DNA of 64,000 bases from Streptomyces sp. yr375. Lineage in GTDB: Bacteria; Actinomycetota; Actinomycetes; Streptomycetales; Streptomycetaceae. Below, in pieces: positions 15,139 through 23,662 of the stretch; position 1 is the first letter of the stretch, and every line of letters begins with the position of its first letter. The notes beneath the pieces are model-generated. The model saw only the letters and a list, made by a program, of their open reading frames with translations, had not been told where the DNA came from and made no database searches. A program made the translations under genes and the position numbers. The stretch is taken from assembly GCF_900110755.1 (NCBI RefSeq), contig NZ_FOFF01000048.1:1-64000 (forward strand). The letters run 5' to 3'.

Positions 15139-16560
15139 ATGCGTCGCTTCATCGGGCGGGATCGCGAGCTGGACGTGCTCGGCAACGCCTTGCAGGCGGT
15201 TCATGACGGCGCCGGGTCGGCGAAACCAGGCCGGTGCATCCTCATGCGCGGACGGCGGCGGGTCGGCAAGTCCAGCCTCGTCGAGGAATTCCTCCGACGT
15301 ACCGAGACGCCGTACCTCTTCTTCACCGCGGCGGGCGGGACGGCGGAGGACGAGCTGACGGAGTTGCTCGACGCCGTCGCCCGATCCACCCTCCCGGAGC
15401 GGGGACTGTTCTCGGAGGAGGCCCCGGCGCAGTGGAACGCGGCGTTCAGGCTGCTTGCGGAGGTCCTGCCCGACGACAGTCCGAGTGTGGTCGTCATCGA
15501 CGAGGTGCCGTACCTCATGGACCGTATCGACGCGTTCGAGGGGATGTTGCAACGGGCCTGGGACCGGCTGCTCAGCCGTAAGCCCGTGCTGCTCCTCCTG
15601 GTCGGATCCGACCTGTCGATGATGGAGGCGCTGAACAGCTACGACCGCCCCTTCCATCAGCGGGGCCGGGAAATGGTCGTGGGGCCGCTGAACCCGGCCG
15701 ACATCGGCGAGATGCTCGGCCTGTCACCGGCGGCCGCGTTCGACGCCGCCCTGATCACCGGCGGTCTCCCGCTGATCTGCGCGGAGTGGCGGCCCGGAGC
15801 GGATGTCCGGGAGTTCCTCCGCGACTCGCTGGACAACCCGATCTCGGCGCTACTGGTCTCGGCCGAGCGCTCGCTGGCCGCGGAGTTCCCACCGCAGGCG
15901 ATGAGCAGGGAAGTCCTGCGGGCCATCGGGTCCGGGGAGCGGACCTTCACCAACATCGCGCGCGCCGCCGGCGGCATCGCCCACACCACTCTCACCCGAG
16001 CCACGGACGTCCTGACCGAGAAGCGGGTGGTGGCGGCCGAACTGCCCCTCTCCCTGCGGCCCTCGAAGGAGCGCCGCTACCGAGTGGCAGACCCCTATCT
16101 GCGGTTCTGGCTCGCGTTTCTGGATCCGCACATGGCGGAGATCGAGCGGATGCGAGGAGATCTCACTCTCAGCCGGATCACGGAGCGGTGGACGAGCTGG
16201 CGCGGCCGCGCGATCGAACCGCTGGTCCGGGAATCCCTCGCCCGTCTCCTGCCGGACGGGCTCCTGCCCGCCGCCCCGGCGATCGGCGGTTACTGGACCC
16301 GCAGCAACGACGTCGAAATCGACCTGGTGGGCGCCGACCGGCAGCCGGTGGCCAAGCAGTTGCTCTTCCTCGGCTCGGTCAAGTGGCTGGAGAACTCCCC
16401 GTTCGACAGCCACGACCTGGCCGCACTGCAGAAGCACCGGGCGGCAATCACCGACGAGCCGGTACCGCTCGTGGCAGTCTCGCGCAACGGGGTCAGTTGC
16501 TCCGGACTCCAGGCGGCATACGGCCCCGAGGAACTGCTCGGCGCTTGGCACAGGTCATGA
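15139..16560 (+). CDS. AAA ATPase with DUF234-type C-terminal domain, second copy
   Basis: 473 aa. ATG preceded by CGGGAGG. Walker A GRRRVGKS at residues 38-45, Walker B VVVIDEVPYL, sensor LLLLVGSDLS. The middle wH segment is GERTFTNIARAAGGIAHTTL, then ERRYRVADPYLRFWLAF, typical of the family. In the C-terminal domain NDVEIDLVG keeps the Asp, but the expected E-x-K is GSVKW, with Ser in place of the acidic residue. Nuclease activity may therefore be lost, unlike the copy at 9569-11041. It is paired with the WYL-bearing helicase-associated gene upstream. Confidence 0.85.
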   Translation: MRRFIGRDRELDVLGNALQAVHDGAGSAKPGRCILMRGRRRVGKSSLVEEFLRRTETPYLFFTAAGGTAEDELTELLDAVARSTLPERGLFSEEAPAQWNAAFRLLAEVLPDDSPSVVVIDEVPYLMDRIDAFEGMLQRAWDRLLSRKPVLLLLVGSDLSMMEALNSYDRPFHQRGREMVVGPLNPADIGEMLGLSPAAAFDAALITGGLPLICAEWRPGADVREFLRDSLDNPISALLVSAERSLAAEFPPQAMSREVLRAIGSGERTFTNIARAAGGIAHTTLTRATDVLTEKRVVAAELPLSLRPSKERRYRVADPYLRFWLAFLDPHMAEIERMRGDLTLSRITERWTSWRGRAIEPLVRESLARLLPDGLLPAAPAIGGYWTRSNDVEIDLVGADRQPVAKQLLFLGSVKWLENSPFDSHDLAALQKHRAAITDEPVPLVAVSRNGVSCSGLQAAYGPEELLGAWHRS

Positions 16561-16576
16561 GCGCGTGAACTCCCGT

Positions 16577-16594
16577 GGTTGCGGTGCTGGTTGC
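16577..16594 (+). repeat. GGTTGC-N6-GGTTGC repeat, copy 3 (variant spacer)
   Basis: GGTTGCGGTGCTGGTTGC, 17 bp after the ATPase stop. Same layout as the copies at 4404 and 12297. It may mark the far end of a second inserted segment (12465 to about 16600). Confidence 0.4.
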
Positions 16595-16646
16595 GTCGCA
16601 TGCACCCCTGTCTCGGGTTCCGGCATGCGGTCGCATGTGGGGTGGC

Positions 16647-17003
16647 ATGCAGTGGCGGTGGCATCTGGTTCAGCCGCCCGCGATGCTGCACGTCATGCTC
16701 ATGATCGCCATCTCATCGGCCGCGCCCTCATCCGACCCGACCGGAGTCCTGATCTTTCTCGCAGCCCTGGGGGCCGCAGCGATCTGCATCGGGGCAAGGT
16801 GGGCCTTCAACCTGCGCGGCGCCGTTGACGCGACGCTGGCGCGCCGGCGGGCCGCGCTGGAGCTGCGGGGCCAGCGCACCGGCGATCTGAGCCTCGCGGA
16901 CACCGACAGCGTCGGCCCCGGGTTCTTCAAGTACCTCGGCGGCGTCATCGCCGTGGCAGGACTTGCCTTGCTGGCCCTGAGCCTCTTCCTCGTGACCGAC
17001 TGA
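16647..17003 (+). CDS. Small membrane protein, unrecognised
   Basis: 118 aa from the ATG at 16647; ATGs at 16683 and 16701 are equally possible. Hydrophobic segments lie at about residues 27-50 (SSDPTGVLIFLAALGAAAIC) and 93-115 (LGGVIAVAGLALLALSLFLV). Between them is a basic-acidic loop with TLARRRAALELRGQRTGDLS. No homologous family is recognised. The GGTTGC repeats overlap the 5' end of the open frame, so the gene may be a fusion product of an insertion. It ends at the border with a truncated minus-strand gene. Confidence 0.45.
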   Translation: MQWRWHLVQPPAMLHVMLMIAISSAAPSSDPTGVLIFLAALGAAAICIGARWAFNLRGAVDATLARRRAALELRGQRTGDLSLADTDSVGPGFFKYLGGVIAVAGLALLALSLFLVTD

Positions 17004-17160
17004 GCCGCGTACGGGCGGCAGCAGCAGCCGGGTGCCCAACCCTGTCTTGCAGGAGTTGCGCAGGTAGTTGGCCAGTTCGGGTGGATGGAGTTCGAGCGCG
17101 GTCACGGCCGATTCGTCCAACGCGACTCGCACGGGCGAGAAGTCGCCTGTGTCGGGGGCG
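17000..17160 (-). pseudogene. Unassigned minus-strand gene fragment at a rearrangement border
   Basis: The minus strand encodes DTGDFSPVRVALDESAVTAL followed by ELHPPELANYLRNSCKTGLG and TRLLLPPVRGSV, a protein-like sequence with no start. It overlaps the 5' end of the MpaB-like gene on the other strand. The family was not recognised. It appears cut off at about 17155, where the MpaB homology begins. Confidence 0.4.
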
Positions 17161-18047
17161 TCGAGAACATGCACCCCGGGCTGGATGCGGGGGTCGAGCG
17201 GCACTCGCGGTTTTTCGAGGAGCGCTGGCAGCGGTTGTTGCGGTCGCTCTATCCGATCAGCGGAGTCGTGTACGACGGCCCGCGCGCGCATCGGACCGCG
17301 CTCGAAGTGCGCGGCTACCACGACCGGATAAAGGGCGTCGGCGCCCGGGGCCGGAAGTACCACGCGCTGGATCCTGAGACCTTCTACTGGGCGCACGCCA
17401 CGTTCTTCGTCAGCACGATCCTGATCGCCGAGCGGTTCACGGGCGGCGGCGGCATCGGTGTGGCGGAGAAGCGGCGGCTGTTCGACGAGCATGTGCGGTG
17501 GTACCGGATGTACGGCATGAGCATGCGGCCGGTGCCGGAGAGCTGGGAGGACTTCCAGCGCTACGGGAAACGCATGTGCGCGGAGGTGCTGGAGGACAAC
17601 AAGGCCACCCGGGACGTCCTCGACACCGCCGGCCTCGCGAGGCCGCCGTTTCTGCCATGGCTGGCGGAGGTGATGTGGCGCCCGGTCGGTGCGTTGATCG
17701 GGCGGAGCTTCGTGTGGTTCACGATCGGGCTGTACGACCGGGAGGTCCGCGTCCTGCTCGGCTTCGCCTGGTCGCGGCGCGACGCCCGGCGGCATCGCCG
17801 GATCTGTCAGGCGATCAGCGCCGTCTTCAGGCTCGTCCCGCACGACCGCCGCTACCACCCGCGGGCGCGGGCGGGCCGGCGTCGCGCCCGCGGTGAACTC
17901 GCTGCGGACGCCGAGCCGGTCGAGACCCCGCGAAGGAACCTTCCGCCACCGTCACCGTCCGAACGCGGCAAGCCGGAGCACTACGCACCGGATGTCCAGG
18001 AGCCTGCCTGGGTCAGGTACGGGAACGGCGTCGACGTCACCGGGTAA
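17085..18047 (+). CDS. MpaB-like oxygenase (DUF2236), 5'-truncated
   Basis: 320 aa as read from the ATG at 17085. Family similarity begins only at MHPGLDAGVERHSRFFEERW (about residue 28). It continues with LYPISGVVYDGP, ALEVRGYHDRIKGVGARGRK, YHALDPETFYWAHATFFVST and RWYRMYGMSMRPVPESWEDF, the core of the MpaB/Lcp-related heme proteins. The usual lead-in before the conserved His (GDYR...ALLLQ) is absent and replaced by an unrelated stretch shared with a minus-strand fragment. The protein is therefore probably a junction product and may be inactive. Known relatives act in mycophenolate side-chain oxidation and rubber cleavage. The C-terminus is an unusual Arg/Pro-rich tail. Confidence 0.7.
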   Translation: MEFERGHGRFVQRDSHGREVACVGGVENMHPGLDAGVERHSRFFEERWQRLLRSLYPISGVVYDGPRAHRTALEVRGYHDRIKGVGARGRKYHALDPETFYWAHATFFVSTILIAERFTGGGGIGVAEKRRLFDEHVRWYRMYGMSMRPVPESWEDFQRYGKRMCAEVLEDNKATRDVLDTAGLARPPFLPWLAEVMWRPVGALIGRSFVWFTIGLYDREVRVLLGFAWSRRDARRHRRICQAISAVFRLVPHDRRYHPRARAGRRRARGELAADAEPVETPRRNLPPPSPSERGKPEHYAPDVQEPAWVRYGNGVDVTG

Positions 18048-18089
18048 CCGGTGTACCGCTCGGCCTGGTCCGGTGTGTTGAGCCATGCG

Positions 18090-18127
18090 GAGGGGGCCGT
18101 CGGCGCTTCGGTGTCGGCGGCCCCCCT
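18090..18127. terminator. Hairpin between convergent MpaB-like and acyltransferase genes
   Basis: GGGGGCCGTCGGC and GTCGGCGGCCCCC pair with one mismatch around a short GC loop. It can end transcription from both sides. Confidence 0.6.
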
Positions 18128-18148
18128 CTTCGTCGCCTCCGTCTCCGG

Positions 18149-19444
18149 TCAGCCAGCGCCGTCCGCCAGGAGTTTCAGTTCGTCCAGGAACGTCTCCGCG
18201 AGGAGTGCGGCGTCCTGGTTGCCCGAGTTGGTGGCGACGCTGAGTGTGTGGCCCTGGGCGCAGCCGCCCAGGGCGAAGGTGGCCGTGTCGGCCGGGGGGA
18301 CCATCGGGACGATGGTGAGGTGGCGCAGTGGCCGTCCGGCCAGGGTCTGGCCGTGCTCGCGCAGATGGACGTAGGAGCAGGCCGCCGGGGCGTACGCGGG
18401 CGCGAAGATCTTTCCGCCGGCCAGGGCCAGCGTCGCCCCGGGAACCGCCGCGAGGGTGCCTTCGACCAGCTTCTCGGCGGTGCGCCGGGGGCGGGTGACG
18501 GTGGTGAGCAGGCCGGTGCACGCGGTCAGCCGGGCCGCCGGGTCGGACAGCGTCACCGGCGCGGGGACGCGGACGTTCGCGAACGCGTTGCCCAGGAACT
18601 CCCCGCAGTCGTCCGGGCGTTCGTCGACCGGGACGGACAGCCAGACCTGTTGCGATCCAGAGTCCATCCCGTCAGTGCCCAGGCAGGAGCGGAGTACTCC
18701 GGAGACCGTTGCCAGGAACACCTCGTTGGTGGTCGCCGGGCGGGGCGCGCCCGCCTCGCCCGTTCCTGCCGTGTGGACGGCTTGGCGGGCGGCTCGTAGG
18801 ACGTCGGTGCGTAGGCGTACGACCGTGTACGCGGGCTCGCGTGCGCCCTGGTGCGGCAGGGGCACCGCGCGGCCGGCGGTCAGCAGGCCCGGCGGGCCGC
18901 CCGCCACCGTGCTGTCGAGGCGGGCCGTGCGGCGGCGGGGGCCGGGTACGGCCAGGGAGGCGGGGCCGTCCAGCGGGCCGCCGTCGTCGAAGAGGGCGCG
19001 CAGGAGGGTCGTCAAAGAGCGGCCGTCGAGCAGGCTGTGGTGCATCCGGAAGAGGAGGGAGAACTCGCACTCCGTCGCGCCGCGCAGGAGGTGCAGGCTC
19101 CACGGCGGGCGGCCCGCGGGGAACGGGGTGTGGAACCACTGCCGGACCGCGTCCCGGAGGGTGGCGTCCGCGCTGTCGACCTGCTGGGCGAGGTCGTGGC
19201 CGTCCCGCCGCGCCCAGCGGTGCCGGCCGGTCCACCAGGCCAGGCCGCCCGGGCGGGCCGCGCCGGGCGCGACGAGGGTCTGGGTGAGGCGGGGCAGCGC
19301 CTTCCAGCGTTCCTCGACCAGCGCCCGCAGTTCGTCCAGCGCGGGCGGGGCTCCTACGAAGTCCAGGGCGATCCCGGCGTTCGGCGGGCCGAACGGCCAG
19401 CGGGCCATCCCCTCCTCCATCAAGGGCAGATGCGATCCGGGCAT
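18149..19444 (-). CDS. WS/DGAT-family acyltransferase
   Basis: 431 aa. The catalytic HHSLLDG (HHxxxDG) is at residues 135-141. Before it come LPLMEEGMARWP and an acyl-binding region with WSLHLLRGATECEFSLLFRM. The C-terminal DUF1298 half shows VWLSVPVDERPDDCGEFLGN and TIVPMVPPADTATFALGGCA. Enzymes of this class transfer acyl chains from acyl-CoA to alcohols or diacylglycerol to form wax esters or triacylglycerol. Their actinobacterial relatives are often divergent and may use other acceptors. A divergent glycosyltransferase gene begins 267 bp upstream, and a thioesterase lies beyond it, suggesting a small lipid-tailoring group. Confidence 0.85.
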   Translation of the reverse strand: MPGSHLPLMEEGMARWPFGPPNAGIALDFVGAPPALDELRALVEERWKALPRLTQTLVAPGAARPGGLAWWTGRHRWARRDGHDLAQQVDSADATLRDAVRQWFHTPFPAGRPPWSLHLLRGATECEFSLLFRMHHSLLDGRSLTTLLRALFDDGGPLDGPASLAVPGPRRRTARLDSTVAGGPPGLLTAGRAVPLPHQGAREPAYTVVRLRTDVLRAARQAVHTAGTGEAGAPRPATTNEVFLATVSGVLRSCLGTDGMDSGSQQVWLSVPVDERPDDCGEFLGNAFANVRVPAPVTLSDPAARLTACTGLLTTVTRPRRTAEKLVEGTLAAVPGATLALAGGKIFAPAYAPAACSYVHLREHGQTLAGRPLRHLTIVPMVPPADTATFALGGCAQGHTLSVATNSGNQDAALLAETFLDELKLLADGAG

Positions 19445-19711
19445 GAGACTGCTCCTGTCATGGGCTGAGGACGACGACGTCCTGTACTCCCAACGGCCGA
19501 TCCCGACCGGCGGTCACGTCCCACCGCCCTCTCAGGGGTCAACGCGCGGCCGTGCGGGCTCCCTGATGGAGTGACACTGCAGCAGGTTTGGGGTCCCGAA
19601 CCGCGTCGGAGCGCCTTTAATCGGGACTCCGCGTCTGCCGTCCTTTCCGCCGTCCGGACGCGCGTCCTTCCGTCCCCGCCCCGGCTCGGTGCCGGTCAGG
19701 AGTTGCGTGTC

Positions 19712-20896
19712 GTGCCTGGTACTCGTCCGAATCCCGCGCACATCGCCGTCTTCAACGTTCCGATGCACGGGCACGTGAATCCAACGCTGGGGGTCGTCGA
19801 GGAACTCGTACGACGCGGTCACCGGGTCAGTTACGCCGTCACCGAGGACTTCGCGCACCAGGTGAAGGCGGCCGGCGCCGAGCCCGTGCTCTACCCGGAC
19901 CCGGGGGACGGCTCGGACGCGCCGGAGGACATGGGCGAGGGGTTCGCGCGGGTCGTCCGGGTGGCGCTGGCGTCCCTGCCCGCGCTGAGCCAGGCATACG
20001 ACAGCGGCGACGGCGGCGACCGTCCGGACCTGGTGGTGTGCGACATCTACGGCTTCGCCGGGCTGCTGCTGGGCGCGCGCTGGCAGGTGCCGACCGTCGT
20101 GGCGTCGCCGACGCACCTCGCCTACGACGGCATCGTCCCCGAGTTCTTCGGCGTGCCCGGTCTGCCGCAGGTCCAGGGCTTCGGCGAGCTGGCGGCGGCC
20201 TTCGCGGAGCACGGGGTCGACGCCGCGCGGATCCACGAGCTGGTGCGGCCCGAGCACGCCGTCGCGTTCTTCCCGCGCGCCTTCCAGCGCCGGGCGGACA
20301 CCGTCGAGGCGCGGCGCGTCGCGTACGTCGGGCCCGCGCTCGCGGACCGCTCCTACCAGGGGTCGTGGCAGCCGCCGCGGCCGGATCTGCCGGTGCTGCT
20401 GGTGTCGCTGGGCTCGCAGTTCACCCGGCGGCCGGAGTTCTACCGGTCCTGCGTCCAGGCCTTCGCGGAGCTGCCCTGGCATGTGGTCATGTCCGTCGGC
20501 CACGCCGTCCCGCCCGAGCTGCTCGGGCCGCTCCCCGGCAACGTGGAGGTGCACGCGCACGTGCCCCAACTGGCCGTGCTGGCCCACGCGAACGCCTTCG
20601 TCACGCACGCCGGGATGGGCGGCACGATGGAGGCCCTGTACTACGGCGTACCGCTGGTGGCGGTGCCGCAGATGGCCGAGCAGCGGGTCAACGCCGCCCG
20701 GATCGAACAGCTCCGGATCGGGGTCCATCTGCCGCGCGAGACCGTCACCCCCGAGGCGCTGCGCGAGGCCGTCCTGCGGGTCTCGTCCGACCGGGAGATC
20801 CGCGCGGGCGTGTCCGCCATGCGCCGCGAGATCGTGGCGGCGGGCGGGGCGGGCGCCGCCGCCGACCTGATCGAACAGGCCCTTCCCCACCCGTAG
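19712..20896 (+). CDS. MGT-family glycosyltransferase (macrolide-inactivating, OleD-like)
   Basis: 394 aa from the GTG at 19712, preceded by CAGGAG; the open frame upstream lacks family similarity. The N-terminus HIAVFNVPMHGHVNPTLGVV, then EELVRRGHRVSYAVTEDFAH, has the conserved His (HGHVNP) of GT1 enzymes. The C-terminal donor-binding region has VHAHVPQLAVLAHANAFVTH, AGMGGTMEALYYGVPLVAVP and MAEQRVNAARI, the usual UDP-sugar motif. Close relatives (OleD, Mgt) glucosylate macrolides and many phenols to inactivate them. The true acceptor here is unknown. Followed by a thioesterase gene after 158 bp containing short repeats of GTCCCGGACC. Confidence 0.85.
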   Translation: MPGTRPNPAHIAVFNVPMHGHVNPTLGVVEELVRRGHRVSYAVTEDFAHQVKAAGAEPVLYPDPGDGSDAPEDMGEGFARVVRVALASLPALSQAYDSGDGGDRPDLVVCDIYGFAGLLLGARWQVPTVVASPTHLAYDGIVPEFFGVPGLPQVQGFGELAAAFAEHGVDAARIHELVRPEHAVAFFPRAFQRRADTVEARRVAYVGPALADRSYQGSWQPPRPDLPVLLVSLGSQFTRRPEFYRSCVQAFAELPWHVVMSVGHAVPPELLGPLPGNVEVHAHVPQLAVLAHANAFVTHAGMGGTMEALYYGVPLVAVPQMAEQRVNAARIEQLRIGVHLPRETVTPEALREAVLRVSSDREIRAGVSAMRREIVAAGGAGAAADLIEQALPHP

Positions 20897-21054
20897 TTCC
20901 GGACCGTCACCCGACCCGTAGTCCCGGACCGGCGTCCCGGACCGGCGTCCCGGACCCGCCCGCAACGCCGGTTTCCGCCGCCGCCCAGTGGTCCCCGCAC
21001 CGAACACCGGCCCGGGAGACCGGAACCCCCGCTGTTCCTAGGAGTTACTGACAC
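20897..21054. repeat. Short GTCCCGGACCGGC direct repeats between glycosyltransferase and thioesterase genes
   Basis: From about 20900 to 20960, GTCCCGGACC-type units (GTTCCGGACC, GTCCCGGACCGGC twice, GTCCCGGACC) recur in tandem with variable spacing. The rest of the gap holds the ribosome site TAGGAG for the next gene. No known role. Confidence 0.5.
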
Positions 21055-21525
21055 ATGTTGACCCACGCCCTGCCGACCGGCATCCCCGCAGCCCGCCCCG
21101 CGAACTGTCGCCCGCACCTCTATCTCCGCCAGGTGCGCATGAGCGACCTGGACTCCATGCAGCACGTGAACAACGCCCGGCTGCTGGAGATGATCCAGGA
21201 CGCCCACATCGAGATGTTCTACCTGCGCTCCGGGCTCCCCGGGCAGGAGATCCGCCCCCGGTTCGTCTACGCCCGCCACGAACTCGACTACACGGAACCG
21301 CTCGTGCTGCAGCCCGAGCCGGTCACCATCACCACCACCATCGGCGACCTGCGCCGCTCGTCCTTCCGGCTCACGAGCCGGATCACGCGCGACGCGCACG
21401 TGTTCTGCACCAGCGTCAGCACGGCCGTCGCCTACGACCCGGACGCCCGCTGCTCACGCCGACTGGAGGAAGCGGAGCTGGCCCTCGCCGCCCGACACGC
21501 CACACCACCGGACCCGGCCCACTGA
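21055..21525 (+). CDS. Acyl-CoA thioesterase, hot-dog fold (4HBT)
   Basis: 156 aa. RQVRMSDLDSMQHVNNARLL followed by EMIQDAHIEMF carries the 4HBT catalytic Asp (SDLD) and the N-terminal helix. VTITTTIGDLRRSSFRLTSR and a C-terminal strand complete the fold. These enzymes hydrolyse acyl-CoA or acyl-ACP thioesters. The ATG is preceded by TAGGAG. Its place behind the glycosyltransferase and near the acyltransferase suggests release or turnover of an acyl group in the same pathway, which is inference. Confidence 0.85.
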   Translation: MLTHALPTGIPAARPANCRPHLYLRQVRMSDLDSMQHVNNARLLEMIQDAHIEMFYLRSGLPGQEIRPRFVYARHELDYTEPLVLQPEPVTITTTIGDLRRSSFRLTSRITRDAHVFCTSVSTAVAYDPDARCSRRLEEAELALAARHATPPDPAH

Positions 21526-21558
21526 CCGGCTCCGGTCAATACGAGGCGGGGCCGGGCC

Positions 21559-23568
21559 TCAGCGCTCGATCCGTACCGTCCTCGTCTCGCTCACCTGGTC
21601 GATCTCCGACACCCGCACCGTCGCCTTCATCTCCCAGGTGCCGGGGATGGGCAGGTTGACGGCGTCGGCGGCCCAGTAGCCGCCCCGGTCGGTGACCTTG
21701 GCGTCGATGGGGCCGATCTTCTGGGCGGGGAGGCTGAAGGAGAGGCGCAGTTCGGGGACGCTGACGAAGCCGCCGTCGGGCCCGTAGACCACGGCCTGGA
21801 GGCTGTTGTCGCCGACCCGGCCCGGGTCGAGGGTGACCTGCACCTTGCCGCGGACGGTGCCGACGTCGGGGGCGCCGATCTCGAAGGGGATGTTGGTCAC
21901 CGACGCCACGGGCAGCCCGGCCGACTGCTCCGCCGTCGCCGCCTCGGCCGCCGCCCGGCCCGGGAGCGTGCCGGTCAGCACGGTCGTCAGCACGAGTACG
22001 ACGACGGAGACGGCGACCTCGGCCAGCACCGACCGCCGCAGCGCCCGGCGGTGGGCGTCCTCGGCCGGGGTGAGGGGCGTGGGCCGCTTGGCGGGCGACT
22101 CGGTCTTGTCGGTCTTGTCGGTCTTGTCGGGCAGTCCCGAACCGGCCGAACCGGCCGAACCGGCCGCCGGTGCGCCCACCGTCTCCGGAACCCGCGCCTC
22201 CACCTTCGTGGACTCCACCTTCAGCGCCTCCGTCGTCCCGGTCGCCTCAGTCATCTCGGTCGCCTCGGTCGTCACGTTCCCCTCCGTCCTTTCCCTTTCC
22301 CTTGCCTTCCTTGTCGCCGACGCCGTCGCCGACGCCGTAACCGTCGTCACCGTCTGGCGGGACCGTGCGCCCGCCGCCAGCAGCAGGGTCACGACGGCGA
22401 CTTTGGCGAGCAGGATCCGGCCGTACGTCGTGTCCGTCAGCGCGGACAGGGAGCCAAGGCCGCGCCAGGACTGGTAGACGCCGGTCACCACCAGGACCGT
22501 CACCGACAGGCCGGCCAGCCGGGAGAAGCCGGTGACCACGTGGGACGGGACGGACGCGCGGTAGAGCAGGGTGAGCAGCGCCGTCAGTCCGCCCAGCCAC
22601 ACCGCCATGGCCAGCAGGTGCAGCACCGCGGACGTCATCGCGGCCGGGACCTGGATGCCGGCCGAGGCGTGTTCGGCGGCGGCCCAGGTCAGGGCCAGGC
22701 CCACCGCCAGCGCGGCGCCGGTCACAAGCACCGGGCGCGACGGCCGTTCCCCGTTCGGCTGCTCCGCAAGCCTGCGCTGCCGCAGGAGCAGGACCGCGAC
22801 CGCCGCCAGCAGCGCGAGGCGCGCCACCAGGGCCAGACCCGGCCGGGTGCCCAGGGTGCGGGTCAGGCCGGACGGGTCGAGGGCCTGCGCCGGGCCGGAC
22901 CCGGTCTCGTAGGGGGCGCGGAGCAGGAGCAGGAACACCGTCGATCCGGCGAGCGCCCACCAGCCGGCGAGCAGCAGGCGTCGTAGCGGCCGGACGTCCG
23001 GCGGACGGCAGACGGCGACGAAGGCGGCGGTGCCGATGAGCAGTGCCGCGGCGAGGTAGGCGACGTAGCGGCCGATGTTGAACAGGCCGCTGGTGGCCGG
23101 GTCCTCCACGGAGGTGCTGGGCAGCGGCGGCGGGGTCGCGGAGGGTTCGCCCACGGAGAAGGTGAAGGCGCCCGCGATCGGGTGGCTGTCCGCCGACACC
23201 ACGCGCCAGGCCACGGTGAACGTGCCGGTGCCGAGCTTGCCGGGCAGGGTGACGCGCGCGGTGTCGGCGCGGTCGTCCGCGTGGCCCGCCTTGCCCGTCT
23301 TCACCCGCTGGTTGTCGGGGTCGAAGACGCGGAAGGAGTCGTCGAGCAGGCCTACCGACTCGGTGAAGGTGAGGGTGATGGAGCCGGGGGCCGTCTTGAC
23401 GACGCTTCCGTCGGCGGGGTCGGCACCGCGAAGGGCCGCGTGCGCGGAGGCCGGTCCGCCGCCGAGGAGCAGCAGGAGCAGCACGGTGCCCAGCAGCACC
23501 AGCCCTTGAAGCCGTCTGCGGCCCGCTCGCTCACCGCCGTGCCGTCCGCCTTCGTGCCTTTCGCTCAC
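21559..23568 (-). CDS. CopC-CopD fusion, copper resistance/uptake protein
   Basis: 669 aa, GTG start. Signal peptide at about 20-42, then the CopC copper-binding domain beginning with the conserved His in SAHAALRGADPADGSVV and ending with the second His in DSHPIAGAFTFSV. A multi-pass CopD membrane domain follows (YVAYLAAALLIGTAAFVAVC, TSAVLHLLAMAVWLGGLTAL). A Thr/Glu-rich low-complexity insert (about residues 410-510, with TEATEMTEATGTTEALKV and a KTDKTDKTE repeat) interrupts it. The C-terminus is a YtkA-like beta domain (VRGKVQVTLDPGRVGDNSLQ). Such proteins handle copper at the membrane outer face. Confidence 0.9.
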   Translation of the reverse strand: MSERHEGGRHGGERAGRRRLQGLVLLGTVLLLLLLGGGPASAHAALRGADPADGSVVKTAPGSITLTFTESVGLLDDSFRVFDPDNQRVKTGKAGHADDRADTARVTLPGKLGTGTFTVAWRVVSADSHPIAGAFTFSVGEPSATPPPLPSTSVEDPATSGLFNIGRYVAYLAAALLIGTAAFVAVCRPPDVRPLRRLLLAGWWALAGSTVFLLLLRAPYETGSGPAQALDPSGLTRTLGTRPGLALVARLALLAAVAVLLLRQRRLAEQPNGERPSRPVLVTGAALAVGLALTWAAAEHASAGIQVPAAMTSAVLHLLAMAVWLGGLTALLTLLYRASVPSHVVTGFSRLAGLSVTVLVVTGVYQSWRGLGSLSALTDTTYGRILLAKVAVVTLLLAAGARSRQTVTTVTASATASATRKARERERTEGNVTTEATEMTEATGTTEALKVESTKVEARVPETVGAPAAGSAGSAGSGLPDKTDKTDKTESPAKRPTPLTPAEDAHRRALRRSVLAEVAVSVVVLVLTTVLTGTLPGRAAAEAATAEQSAGLPVASVTNIPFEIGAPDVGTVRGKVQVTLDPGRVGDNSLQAVVYGPDGGFVSVPELRLSFSLPAQKIGPIDAKVTDRGGYWAADAVNLPIPGTWEMKATVRVSEIDQVSETRTVRIER

Positions 23569-23662
23569 GTCAACCGCTCCGTACTGGTCGAGACTCGAGT
23601 ACTCGCGTGCTCAGGGATACGTACGCATGCACAGGGCATCGGGTTCATCGGGTTCACGTAGC

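Noticed and set aside
18149..21525. Complete biosynthetic gene cluster
   Set aside because: Acyltransferase, glycosyltransferase and thioesterase lie together, but there is no scaffold-building enzyme and the MpaB-like gene is truncated.
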